A DNA stretch of 64,000 bases from Oscillospiraceae bacterium (lineage in GTDB: Bacteria; Bacillota; Clostridia; Oscillospirales; Ruminococcaceae), in the NCBI GenBank assembly GCA_017521325.1, contig JAFXCV010000036.1, positions 41,118 to 105,117 on the forward strand. The letters are read 5' to 3'. The translations under genes were made by a program, and so were the position numbers. The notes beneath the pieces are model-generated. The model worked only from the letters and a program-made list of their open reading frames with translations, did not search any database and was not told the DNA's origin. Shown here one piece after another: positions 40,925-49,270 of the stretch. Positions within the stretch are counted from its first letter, which is position 1. Each line of letters starts with the position of its first letter.

Positions 40925-42669
40925 TATTCGCCCTCCACCTTCACAATGATATCCTCAATGCAGCCGCCGGGCGGAAGCATGGGGAGTACAAATTCATCAC
41001 AGTTGATCGTGCAGTCAACCAGAACAGGTCCATCCACTTCGAACGCCTTTCTGATGACTTCCTTCATTTCATCAACTGTTCCGATACAGTTTTCCATATT
41101 CAGACAAGCACCACATTCACTCGGACAGGTGATTCCCGGAATAGAGCCGATACGGAATGCCGGAAGTCCGAAGGCTTCTGCGAGCTTGACGAAATCAGTT
41201 TTTCTCTGAAGAATCGTATTGGAATAATGCTTGTTAAAGAACAGTGTCTGCCACTGGCGAACCATGCCCAATACACCGTTGTTCAAAACAACAATCACAA
41301 CGGGAACCTGATTGGAAACAGCAGTTGCAAGCTCGTTGAGGTTCATACCGAAGCTGCCGTCACCTGTAAAGAGAACGGTTTTCTTTCCGGTTGCCATCGC
41401 AGAACCGATTGCTGCGCCAAGACCAAAGCCCATTGTACCAAGTCCGCCGCTGGATACAAATGTACGGGGATTTGCAAAAGGATAGTACTGTGCTACCCAC
41501 ATCTGATGCTGTCCGACATCCGTTACAATGGGAGTATCGGGATTTGTATATTTGCTTACCTCTCGGATAAGCGCATAGGGAGTGAGCTTATTCTCGGGAG
41601 CGATCTCCTTGAGCTGTTTTTCCTCTTCTGCCTTAAGCTCAGCAATACGAGCCATCCATTCGGGACGCTGTTTCTTCTCAACCATCGCAAGCAGTCTGGA
41701 AAGTGCATCCTTGATATCACATTCGATGCTCAGTGCTGCTGTAACATTCTTGTTCAGCTCCGCACCATCCGCATCAAGGTGTACGATCTTTGCTCTGCGT
41801 GCATATTTTGCTACATTGCCTGTACCACGATCACTGAAACGTGCACCGACGGTAATAATCAGATCTGCTTCATCCTGACCTACGGAAGACGCATAATGAC
41901 CATGCATACCTTCCATGCCAAGGAATCTCGGGTTATTGTCCGGAACGCCGGAAAGGCCCATCATCGTACAGCCGATCGGGCAGTCAATTGCATCAGCAAG
42001 TGCCATAATTTCTTCGGAAGCACCGGCAGTTACAACACCGCCGCCAAAATAGATGTACGGTTTTTCAGAAGCCGCAATCATTGCAGCTGCTTTCTGAAGC
42101 TTTTCATCCTTTGCCTTGCGGGGCAGGGTCTTTTCAGCAATCTGACCGACTGCATATTCATATGCTGCTACCTGTACGTCCTTCGGAACATCCACGAGAA
42201 CGGGACCGGGTCTGCCGGATTTTGCAATGGCAAACGCTTCTCTGATGGTATCTGCAAGCTGGTCTACGCTCTTTACAAAGAAATTGTGCTTTGTAATGGG
42301 CAGTGTAATACCTGTGATGTCCACCTCCTGGAAGCTGTCACGACCAATCAGGCTGTTCGGAACGTTGCCGGTGATTGCAACCAATGGAATCGAATCAAGA
42401 TGCGCCGTTGCAATGCCGGTAACCAGATTTGTTGCGCCGGGACCTGATGTTGCAATGACGACGCCGACCTTTCCGCTGGTACGGGCATATCCGTCCGCAG
42501 CGTGGGAAGCACCCTGCTCGTGTGCTGTCAGAACATGCTTAATTCGGTCGCTTCTGGTGTACAAAGCATCATACAGGTGAATAACCTGACCGCCGGGATA
42601 GCCAAAGACGACATCGGTACCCTGCTCAATCAGAGTTTCCACAACAATTTCTGCACCTGTTAATTTCAT
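40924..42669 (-). CDS. ilvB: acetolactate synthase, large (catalytic) subunit
   Basis: ThDP enzyme forming acetolactate and acetohydroxybutyrate. The 581-residue protein has the N-terminal VVFGYPGG and catalytic glutamate in TAHEQGASHAADGYAR, FAD-region motifs in the middle, and the ThDP/Mg motif GDGSFGMNLNEL..NNGVLG near residue 435. The frame is open to 42720, but ATG 42669 with AAAGGA is used. It is the promoter-proximal gene of a ten-gene operon to ridA, preceded by a foldable leader. Confidence 0.98.
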   Translation of the reverse strand: MKLTGAEIVVETLIEQGTDVVFGYPGGQVIHLYDALYTRSDRIKHVLTAHEQGASHAADGYARTSGKVGVVIATSGPGATNLVTGIATAHLDSIPLVAITGNVPNSLIGRDSFQEVDITGITLPITKHNFFVKSVDQLADTIREAFAIAKSGRPGPVLVDVPKDVQVAAYEYAVGQIAEKTLPRKAKDEKLQKAAAMIAASEKPYIYFGGGVVTAGASEEIMALADAIDCPIGCTMMGLSGVPDNNPRFLGMEGMHGHYASSVGQDEADLIITVGARFSDRGTGNVAKYARRAKIVHLDADGAELNKNVTAALSIECDIKDALSRLLAMVEKKQRPEWMARIAELKAEEEKQLKEIAPENKLTPYALIREVSKYTNPDTPIVTDVGQHQMWVAQYYPFANPRTFVSSGGLGTMGFGLGAAIGSAMATGKKTVLFTGDGSFGMNLNELATAVSNQVPVVIVVLNNGVLGMVRQWQTLFFNKHYSNTILQRKTDFVKLAEAFGLPAFRIGSIPGITCPSECGACLNMENCIGTVDEMKEVIRKAFEVDGPVLVDCTINCDEFVLPMLPPGGCIEDIIVKVEGE

Positions 42670-42791
42670 GTTTTCATTCCTTTCTCGTAGATTTTGCATT
42701 GCCGGAGCCTCGGTTTTCAAGGATAATGCTTGTCAGCGCATATCCTTTCCGCTCACCGGTTCCGCTGTAATACAGCTGGAAACAATGCCTA
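42670..42791 (-). promoter_or_regulatory. foldable leader of the ilv-leu operon (possible riboregulator)
   Basis: From the predicted start near 42791, GCATTG (42783-42788 read on minus) can pair with CAATGC (42696-42701) just before the ilvB ribosome site. Inside this closing stem lie GCTGT/ACAGC, AAGGATATGC/GCATTATCCTT (one bulge) and two short CCG/CGG hairpins. It has no T-box GGTGGNACC motif and I do not recognise ykkC/ppGpp or other known classes. There is no terminator T run, so control, if real, would act on translation or processing. Confidence 0.4.
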
Positions 42792-42797
42792 TTCATA

Positions 42798-42826
42798 ATT
42801 ATAGCACTTCATAATATTAAAATCAA
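42798..42826 (-). promoter_or_regulatory. promoter of the ilv-leu operon
   Basis: Minus-strand TTGATT (42821-42826) and a perfect TATAAT (42798-42803) with a 17-base spacer. Predicted start near 42791, giving a leader of about 120 bases before ilvB. The remaining stretch 42827-42979 is AT-rich and shows no gene; it separates the two divergent promoters. Confidence 0.75.
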
Positions 42827-42979
42827 GGGGGCAATTGATTTTTGATAATTTTGACAATTTTCAACACTGTAATTTGTGTTTTTATGATGAGCAGACATCT
42901 TGCATCCTACAAATTTCCATATGAGCAAAGGTGATTCGTAAGAAAATCGAAAAAATTGTTTTTATTGTCGGAAAAACGC

Positions 42980-43008
42980 TTGACAAAGTTTTCAAAATGA
43001 TGTATAAT
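42980..43008 (+). promoter_or_regulatory. strong promoter of leuA
   Basis: Fully consensus TTGACA (42980-42985) and TATAAT (43003-43008) with a 17-base spacer. Predicted start near 43015, at the beginning of the T-box leader. Confidence 0.85.
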
Positions 43009-43014
43009 TGTATA

Positions 43015-43281
43015 CAATAAATGCGATGATGGGATAAAAGAAACGGAATCCGTACTTCAGAGAGCCGTTGGTTGGTGCAAAACGGTGTCAGGTCCGTGTG
43101 ATAGCTCCTCCCTGAGCAGATGTCTTGAACTTTTAGTTGAGGCATACGGGTACTCCCGTTACAGAGAAATGTATTCGTTTACGGATGCAGCAGAGTGGGC
43201 GCTTTTCAGCGTCAAAAAGAGTGGTACCACGGAGTTTACCTTCGTCTCTTTTATGTCGATGCGGCATGAAAGAGTTTTTTT
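43015..43281 (+). promoter_or_regulatory. T-box leader for leuA (probable leucine specifier)
   Basis: Stem I features are present: the GAGAGCC...GTTGGTTGGTGCAAAACGG distal region at about 43059-43085, and a likely specifier loop with CTC (Leu) at 43105-43107. The T-box core is AAAGAGTGGTACCACGG at 43216-43232. The antiterminator pairs AAAGAG (43216-43221) with CTCTTT (43246-43251); the same CTCTTT belongs to the terminator, the hallmark of the switch. Uncharged tRNA-Leu should stabilise the antiterminator and turn on leuA. The specifier is read from context; other registers are possible. Confidence 0.9.
43246..43281 (+). terminator. T-box conditional terminator before leuA
   Basis: CTCTTTTATGTCG (43246-43258) pairs with CGGCATGAAAGAG (43262-43274), 13 pairs including wobbles, followed directly by seven T. 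It is mutually exclusive with the T-box antiterminator. Confidence 0.9.
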
Positions 43282-43321
43282 ATGCCGTTTAAAAAATCTT
43301 CATTTGAAAGGCGGTTTTATT

Positions 43322-44992
43322 ATGAAAAATTATCAGAAGTACACAAGACAGTATTTTGATGTCCAGAATCCTCCGATGCGCTGGACACAGAAAACCTATA
43401 TTGAAAAGGCACCTCAGTGGTGCAGCGTTGATCTGCGTGACGGCAACCAGGCACTGATCATTCCGATGAGTCTGGAAGAAAAGCTGGAATTCTTTAAGCT
43501 GCTGGTCAAAGTCGGATTCAAAGAAATTGAAGTTGGCTTTCCTGCTGCATCCGACACGGAGTACGAATTCTGCCGTGCGCTGATCGAGCAGAATCTGATT
43601 CCGGATGATGTAAAGATCCAGGTGCTGACACAGTCCCGTGAGCATATCATTGCTAAGACCTTTGAGGCTCTGCGTGGCTGCAAGCACGCCATTGTGCATC
43701 TGTATAATTCCACTTCTCTGGCACAGCGTGAGCAGGTGTTCCGCAGAAGCAAGGAGGAGATTATTGAAATCGCCGAATTCGGTGCAAAGCTGTGCAAGGA
43801 ATACCGTGAAAAGACTCCGGGATATTTCCAGTTTGAATACTCCCCCGAAAGCTTCACAGGTACAGAACCCGAATTTGCAGCTGAGATCTGCAACAGAGTC
43901 ATTGATATCTGGCAGCCGACACCGGAGGATAAGGTCATCATCAATCTGCCGGTAACGGTTTCCCACTCCATGCCCCATGTTTATGCAAATCAAGTGGAAT
44001 ACATGTGCGACCATCTGAACAACAGAGAGAATGTTCTGATTTCTCTGCATCCGCATAATGACCGTGGCTGCGCAGTGGCTGACAGTGAAATGGGTCTGCT
44101 GGCAGGTGCCGACAGAATCGAAGGCACACTGTTCGGCAACGGCGAGCGCACGGGCAATGTGGATATCGTAACACTGGGTATGAACATGTTCTCACAGGGT
44201 GTGGATCCCGAACTGGATTTCACAAACCTGCCTGCAATTACAGAAGTTTATGAGCGTGTGACAAGAATGCATGTCTACGAGCGTCAGCCCTACAGCGGTC
44301 AGCTGGTATTTGCTGCATTCAGCGGATCCCATCAGGATGCGATCGCAAAGGGCATGCACTGGCGTGAAGAAAAGAACTGCGAGCATTGGACAGTTCCCTA
44401 TCTGCCGATCGATCCGACGGATGTCGGCAGAGTTTATGAGGCTGACGTTATCCGCATCAACAGCCAGTCCGGCAAGGGCGGTATCGGTTATCTGCTCGAA
44501 ACGCAGTTCGGTCTGGATCTGCCCAAGGCAATGCGTGAGGAATTCGGCTACATCGTAAAGGGCATCTCCGACCGTGGTCACAGAGAGCTGCAGCCTGCTG
44601 AGGTTCACGATATCTTCCGTGAAACATACGTCAACATTGCTTCTCCTCTGGAATACAAGGAAACACATTATGTGCAGAAGGATGGCATTCAGGCTCTCGT
44701 AACCTGTGCAATGAACGGTGAGGAACAGACCGTGCATGCATCCGGCAACGGCAGACTTGACGCTGTGAGCAATGCAGTCAAGAAGTTCCTGAATCTGGAA
44801 TATACCATTAAGACTTACACAGAACATGCGCTGACGGTTTCTTCCAAGTCGGATGCCGTATCCTATGTTGGCATTGAAATGCCGGATGGCAAGGTTTACT
44901 GGGGCGTTGGTCAGAAGCAGGATATTTCCGATTCTTCCGTTTATGCTCTGTTCAGTGCGCTGAACCGCTATTTCGCAAGCTGCAACGCATAA
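43322..44992 (+). CDS. leuA: 2-isopropylmalate synthase
   Basis: First committed step of leucine synthesis (2-ketoisovalerate plus acetyl-CoA). At 556 residues it is the long LeuA type found in actinobacteria and many clostridia. The HMGL-like barrel starts SVDLRDGNQALI with the metal-binding aspartate, and has LHPHNDRGCAVADSE near residue 240; a C-terminal LeuA regulatory domain (about 430-556) follows. The frame is open from 43085, but that part is the T-box leader; ATG 43322 with GAAAGGCGG is the start. It is transcribed away from the rest of the leucine genes. Confidence 0.97.
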   Translation: MKNYQKYTRQYFDVQNPPMRWTQKTYIEKAPQWCSVDLRDGNQALIIPMSLEEKLEFFKLLVKVGFKEIEVGFPAASDTEYEFCRALIEQNLIPDDVKIQVLTQSREHIIAKTFEALRGCKHAIVHLYNSTSLAQREQVFRRSKEEIIEIAEFGAKLCKEYREKTPGYFQFEYSPESFTGTEPEFAAEICNRVIDIWQPTPEDKVIINLPVTVSHSMPHVYANQVEYMCDHLNNRENVLISLHPHNDRGCAVADSEMGLLAGADRIEGTLFGNGERTGNVDIVTLGMNMFSQGVDPELDFTNLPAITEVYERVTRMHVYERQPYSGQLVFAAFSGSHQDAIAKGMHWREEKNCEHWTVPYLPIDPTDVGRVYEADVIRINSQSGKGGIGYLLETQFGLDLPKAMREEFGYIVKGISDRGHRELQPAEVHDIFRETYVNIASPLEYKETHYVQKDGIQALVTCAMNGEEQTVHASGNGRLDAVSNAVKKFLNLEYTIKTYTEHALTVSSKSDAVSYVGIEMPDGKVYWGVGQKQDISDSSVYALFSALNRYFASCNA

Positions 44993-45011
44993 TCATGTCA
45001 TAAATGCTGTT

Positions 45012-45041
45012 AGCCTGATTCCGCTTCTGCGGAGTCGGGCT
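45012..45041 (+). terminator. hairpin after leuA, probable weak terminator
   Basis: AGCCTGATTCCGC (45012-45024) pairs with GCGGAGTCGGGCT (45029-45041) with two G-T pairs and a TTCT loop. A short TTTT follows about eight bases later, so it is a weak terminator at best and some read-through into the next gene is likely. Confidence 0.55.
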
Positions 45042-45069
45042 ATGGCTGTTTTATGGAAAGGATAACGCT

Positions 45070-47868
45070 ATGACTTCATATATTCCGCTTGGTGGTGTCT
45101 GGGAATTCCTTGACGATCAGCAGAAGCGATTTATGGGATTCCCCCCGAAGGCAGAGGATTTCAATGATACCATTACCCTCCCTTCCACAACCGCACAGGC
45201 AAAGAAGGGCATTCCGAATGAAAAGCGTGAGGAGGGATTTCTCACGGAATTATATCCCTACAAGGGAAATGCATGGTACCGCACTGTAATTGAACTGCCG
45301 CAGGAACAAAGAAGCTGTATCCTATTGTATATGGAACGTACCCGAATTTCGGAGGTCTTTGTCAATGGTATCAGAATCGGTACAAACAACAGCCTCTGCA
45401 CGCCGCACCGATATGATCTCTCCGATTTTTCTGCCTGTGAAAGTCTTGACATCTGCATCCGTGTGGACAACAGCGATTACCCGACAAAGGGCGGACATAT
45501 GACCTCCCCCGACACACAGACCAACTGGAACGGCATTCTGGGCAGATTCTATCTAAAATTATCCGACCATCTTCATATAATCAGCAGAATTAAAGCAATT
45601 CCCGATGCAGCAAAGCGCAAAGTCCGTCTTGAATTTCGCACAAATAGTCACTGTAATTTCGGATGGATCAACGGACGCTGGGAGAATGCAGATGGTATTC
45701 TTTCCGTCATGGAAGAACAGGAATTCACGTTTGACCGCAGAGATGACGGCATCTGTTACGCTGATATTCCGCTTGGTGCGGATGCTCCCCTCTGGGATGA
45801 ATACCATCCCGTCATCTGCCGCATGAAAGTCCTGATTGATGGCTGCGACGAACAGGAAGTCGTATTTGGTCTGACAGATCTCAAGGCAGATGGTTTACAG
45901 TTCAGAAACCACGGAAAGCCCGTGTTCCTGCGTGGCAAGCACGACGGCATGATCTTCCCGATTGAGGGCGCAGCACCGATGGATGTCGATGGCTGGATGA
46001 GGGTCATGAAAATTGCTGAATCTTACGGCATCAACCATTACCGTTTCCACACCTGCTGTCCGCCCGAAGCTGCATTTATCGCTGCCGATCTGCTTGGTAT
46101 CTACATGGAACCTGAGATTCCGTTCTGGGGTAATCTTCATGCACCGGATGATGAGAAATACAATGCACAGGAGCAGGGCTACCTGATTGCAGAGGGCAAG
46201 CGAATTCTGGAAGAATTCGGCAATCATCCATCCTTTGCAATGTTTTCCCTCGGCAATGAGCTTTGGGGCAGCAAGGAGAGAATCCGTGAGATTCTACAGT
46301 ATTACAAACAGGATGAGAAACGCATTCTCTTTACACAGGGCTGCAACAATTATCAGTTCTTTCCGTGCATTCTGCCGGAGGATGATTTTTTTGTCGGCGT
46401 GCGACTTGACAAAGAACGTCGGATTCGTGGTTCCTATGCGACATGCGACATGCCGCTTGGTCAAGTGCAGACGCAGCGTCCGTCCACAATGCACTGCTAC
46501 GATAACATGCTTCGTCCCGATGCTGCAATGATGCAGGATATGGAGGATACGGTGCGGGAGATCGAGATCCAGTATGAAACTGGGGTCAAGAAAGTGGAGC
46601 TAACGCAGGACACGGAATTTCTGATCCCCGAAAAACCTGTCATTACTCATGAAATCGGGCAGTATTGCAGCTACCCGAATTTTAAGGAAATTGAAAAGTA
46701 CACAGGAGTATTGAAGGCACGGAATTTTGAAGTATTTCATAAACGTCTGGAAGAAAAGGGCATGCAGGACATGGCGGACAAGTTCTTCCGCTGTTCCGGA
46801 CAGCTTGCTGTGCAGTGCTACAAGGAGGAACTGGAAGCTGCCATGCGCTCGGAAACGATTGCAGGTTTTCAGATTCTGGATATACAGGACTTTTCAGGTC
46901 AAGGTACGGCTCTTGTCGGTATTCTGGATGCATTCATGGACAATAAAGGCTTTATTACGCCCGAAAAATGGCGTGGATTCTGCTCTGACAGCGTACTTCT
47001 TGCGCAATTTACATCCTATGTGCTGGAATCGGGCGAGGAATTTACTGCGGACATTGCACTGCGCTATTATGCGCCCGAAGAGATATGCGGTGATGTACTG
47101 TGCCGTTTCAGCACGGAAACAGAAGTACTTGCTGAGTTATCTGTTCGTGTCGATATTGACGGACAGGGATTATTCCGTCTTGGAAAAATTTCCTACCGGA
47201 TGCCGGAATTTACAACTCCGCAGCGTGTTACTCTCACATTGGAGCTGGGCGATATCTGCAACAGCTACGAGCTTGAAATTTTCCCGAAGCAGGATTTCCC
47301 TGCACTTTCTGAAAAAAATGTATGCGTAACCACTGACTGGACAAAGGCAAGAACAGCACTTGAAAACGGAGAGAGAGTCCTGTATCTGCCGTATACTATC
47401 CCAGATTCCATTGAAGGATTTTACTGCACGGATTTCTGGTGCTACCCGATGTTCCGGAGTATTTCCGAAACTCTGGAAAGACCCGTTCCTATCGGTACAC
47501 TCGGACTTTGCATAGATAACAGTCACCCTGCACTTGCGAATTTCCCATGCAGGGAATGGACAACCCCCGAATGGTACGATATTGTGATGCATTCTGACTG
47601 TGCGATTCTCGACGGCACAGAAATTCGTCCGATTGTACAGATGATCGACAATTTTGAACGAAATCACAAACTCGGCATCCTCTTTGAATGCACAGTCGGT
47701 AATGGTGCACTGCTTGTTTGTACTGCAAGGCTTTCCGAAATTTCTGAGAGGACGGAAGCAGCACAGTTTGCCAGAAGCATTCTGCGCTACGTATCATCCG
47801 AGCGATTCTCACCGGTGCAGAGAGCGGATGCCGAAATACTCACAAAGATTTTTGGGAGGCAGGATTGA
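45070..47868 (+). CDS. glycoside hydrolase family 2 enzyme (beta-glycosidase)
   Basis: A 932-residue cytoplasmic glycosidase with no signal peptide. The order is the GH2 one: sugar-binding jelly-roll (YKGNAWYRTVIELP near 60, FVNGIRIG near 97), an immunoglobulin-like domain (about 170-280), then the TIM barrel with the acid/base E397 in FSLGNELWG and a likely nucleophile E528 in THEIGQY. A further C-terminal region of about 300 residues follows. The sugar specificity (galactoside, glucuronide or other) cannot be told. ATG 45070 has AAAGGATAA. Its neighbours are amino acid genes, so its position is unexplained; it may be transcribed by read-through from leuA. Confidence 0.87.
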   Translation: MTSYIPLGGVWEFLDDQQKRFMGFPPKAEDFNDTITLPSTTAQAKKGIPNEKREEGFLTELYPYKGNAWYRTVIELPQEQRSCILLYMERTRISEVFVNGIRIGTNNSLCTPHRYDLSDFSACESLDICIRVDNSDYPTKGGHMTSPDTQTNWNGILGRFYLKLSDHLHIISRIKAIPDAAKRKVRLEFRTNSHCNFGWINGRWENADGILSVMEEQEFTFDRRDDGICYADIPLGADAPLWDEYHPVICRMKVLIDGCDEQEVVFGLTDLKADGLQFRNHGKPVFLRGKHDGMIFPIEGAAPMDVDGWMRVMKIAESYGINHYRFHTCCPPEAAFIAADLLGIYMEPEIPFWGNLHAPDDEKYNAQEQGYLIAEGKRILEEFGNHPSFAMFSLGNELWGSKERIREILQYYKQDEKRILFTQGCNNYQFFPCILPEDDFFVGVRLDKERRIRGSYATCDMPLGQVQTQRPSTMHCYDNMLRPDAAMMQDMEDTVREIEIQYETGVKKVELTQDTEFLIPEKPVITHEIGQYCSYPNFKEIEKYTGVLKARNFEVFHKRLEEKGMQDMADKFFRCSGQLAVQCYKEELEAAMRSETIAGFQILDIQDFSGQGTALVGILDAFMDNKGFITPEKWRGFCSDSVLLAQFTSYVLESGEEFTADIALRYYAPEEICGDVLCRFSTETEVLAELSVRVDIDGQGLFRLGKISYRMPEFTTPQRVTLTLELGDICNSYELEIFPKQDFPALSEKNVCVTTDWTKARTALENGERVLYLPYTIPDSIEGFYCTDFWCYPMFRSISETLERPVPIGTLGLCIDNSHPALANFPCREWTTPEWYDIVMHSDCAILDGTEIRPIVQMIDNFERNHKLGILFECTVGNGALLVCTARLSEISERTEAAQFARSILRYVSSERFSPVQRADAEILTKIFGRQD

Positions 47869-47893
47869 CGATTTCTGTAAAATATGGTATAAT
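47865..47893 (+). promoter_or_regulatory. promoter of the lysA-like/luxE/luxC unit
   Basis: TTGACG (47865-47870) and TATAAT (47888-47893) with a 17-base spacer. The -35 overlaps the stop codon of the GH2 gene. Predicted start is near 47900. Confidence 0.8.
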
Positions 47894-47900
47894 ATTTCTC

Positions 47901-47932
47901 GAAAGTCCCCTTGCACATAAAAGGGAGCTTTC
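47901..47932 (+). repeat. hairpin at the 5' end of the lysA-like transcript
   Basis: GAAAGTCCCCTT (47901-47912) pairs with AAGGGAGCTTTC (47921-47932) with one mismatch and an eight-base loop. It begins almost at the predicted transcription start, so it probably protects the mRNA 5' end. It has no T run and is too small for a lysine riboswitch. Confidence 0.6.
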
Positions 47933-47960
47933 CATAAACTGATTTAAAGGAGTAATTTTT

Positions 47961-49235
47961 ATGAATAAAATTCCGTTTATTACAAAGGAAAAGGCGGAGG
48001 AAATTGCAAAAACCTACCCCACACCGTTCCACATCTATGATGAAAAGGGCATCCGTGAAAATGCTCGTCTTGTACAGAAGGCGTTTTCATGGAACAAGGG
48101 CTTCAGAGAATATTTTGCAGTAAAGGCAACCCCCAATCCCTTCCTGCTCAAAATTTTGCAGGAAGAAGGATGCGGCGTGGACTGCTCCTCTCTGACGGAG
48201 CTGATGATGGCAGATGCATGCGGTTTTTCGGGCAGCGATATTATGTTTTCCTCGAATGTGACACCCGAAGAGGATTACCGCTTTGCCCACAAGCTGAACG
48301 CTTACATCAATCTGGACGATCTGACGCACGTGGACTATCTTGATAGTCTGGTGGGCATTCCCGAAACCATTTCCTGCCGTTTTAATGCAGGCGGAAAGTT
48401 TCAGATCTCCACACATATCATGGACAGCCCCCAGGATGCAAAGTTCGGTCTGACCCGTGAGCAGATGTTTGAGGCATTCCGAAAGCTCCGTGAAAAGGGT
48501 GCAAAGTATTTCGGTATCCACTCCTTCCTTGCGTCTAACACAGTAACAAACGACTATTATCCGACGCTTGCAAAGCAGCTCTTTGAGCTTGCAGTCGAGC
48601 TGCACGAGCAGACAGGTGCCGAAATCAAGTTCATCAACCTTTCCGGCGGCGTGGGCGTTGCTTATCATCCCGATCAAGAGCCGAACGATATCCTTGCCAT
48701 TGGTGAAGGTGTACGAAAGGTATATGAGGAAATCCTCGTTCCTGCTGGAATGGGTGATGTTTCTATTTTCACCGAAATGGGACGTTTCATGATGGCGCCC
48801 TACGGTCATCTGGTGACAAAGGTTCTGCACAAGAAGCACATCTACAAGGAATATGTGGGTGTTGACGCATGTGCCGCAAACCTCATGCGTCCTGCAATGT
48901 ATGGTTCCTACCATCATATTACAGTGCTTGGCAAGGAACAGGAGGAGTGCACCTATCTTTGCGATGTCACGGGCGGACTTTGCGAAAACAACGACAAATT
49001 TGCAATTGACCGCATGCTCCCCCCTGTGGAGATCGGCGACATCCTTGTCATCCATGACACAGGTGCGCACGGCTCTGCAATGGGCTACAACTATAACGGA
49101 AAGCTGCACAGTGCCGAGCTTCTCTACTGCGAGGATGGCTCTGTCAAGATGATCCGCCGTGCGCAGACACCTGCGGATTATTTCGCAACCTTTGATTTCT
49201 GCGATATTATGGGGAAATATTTGCCTAAGAAATAA
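47961..49235 (+). CDS. lysA: diaminopimelate decarboxylase-like PLP enzyme
   Basis: Fold-type III (alanine racemase-like) decarboxylase of 424 residues; expected reaction is meso-diaminopimelate to lysine. The PLP lysine is K55 in YFAVKATPNP; the glycine loop NLSGGVGVAYHP is near residue 230; the catalytic cysteine region is GGLCENND with C341; and the substrate-tyrosine region is MGYNYNGKLHSAELL near residue 375. The CENND and YNYNGKL stretches differ somewhat from the CESxD and YNxRPRA of classical LysA, so a related substrate is possible. ATG 47961 has AAAGGAG. It has its own promoter and is followed by luxE after 35 bases. Confidence 0.82.
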   Translation: MNKIPFITKEKAEEIAKTYPTPFHIYDEKGIRENARLVQKAFSWNKGFREYFAVKATPNPFLLKILQEEGCGVDCSSLTELMMADACGFSGSDIMFSSNVTPEEDYRFAHKLNAYINLDDLTHVDYLDSLVGIPETISCRFNAGGKFQISTHIMDSPQDAKFGLTREQMFEAFRKLREKGAKYFGIHSFLASNTVTNDYYPTLAKQLFELAVELHEQTGAEIKFINLSGGVGVAYHPDQEPNDILAIGEGVRKVYEEILVPAGMGDVSIFTEMGRFMMAPYGHLVTKVLHKKHIYKEYVGVDACAANLMRPAMYGSYHHITVLGKEQEECTYLCDVTGGLCENNDKFAIDRMLPPVEIGDILVIHDTGAHGSAMGYNYNGKLHSAELLYCEDGSVKMIRRAQTPADYFATFDFCDIMGKYLPKK

Positions 49236-49270
49236 TCCCCTACCCCATCAGTCAGTAAAGGAGTGACAGT

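Noticed and set aside
40867..42447. A 526-codon plus-strand frame opposite ilvB
   Set aside because: Shadow of ilvB; no ribosome site, no domain, and it crosses the ilvN/ilvB boundary.
42670..42797. T-box in front of ilvB
   Set aside because: The GGTGGNACC core is missing on the minus strand; the T-box found in this gap is on the plus strand only.
43085..43321. N-terminal extension of leuA
   Set aside because: This stretch is the T-box leader including its terminator; the LeuA family starts at ATG 43322.
47901..47932. Lysine riboswitch before the LysA-like gene
   Set aside because: A single hairpin of 32 bases cannot form the five-helix L-box.
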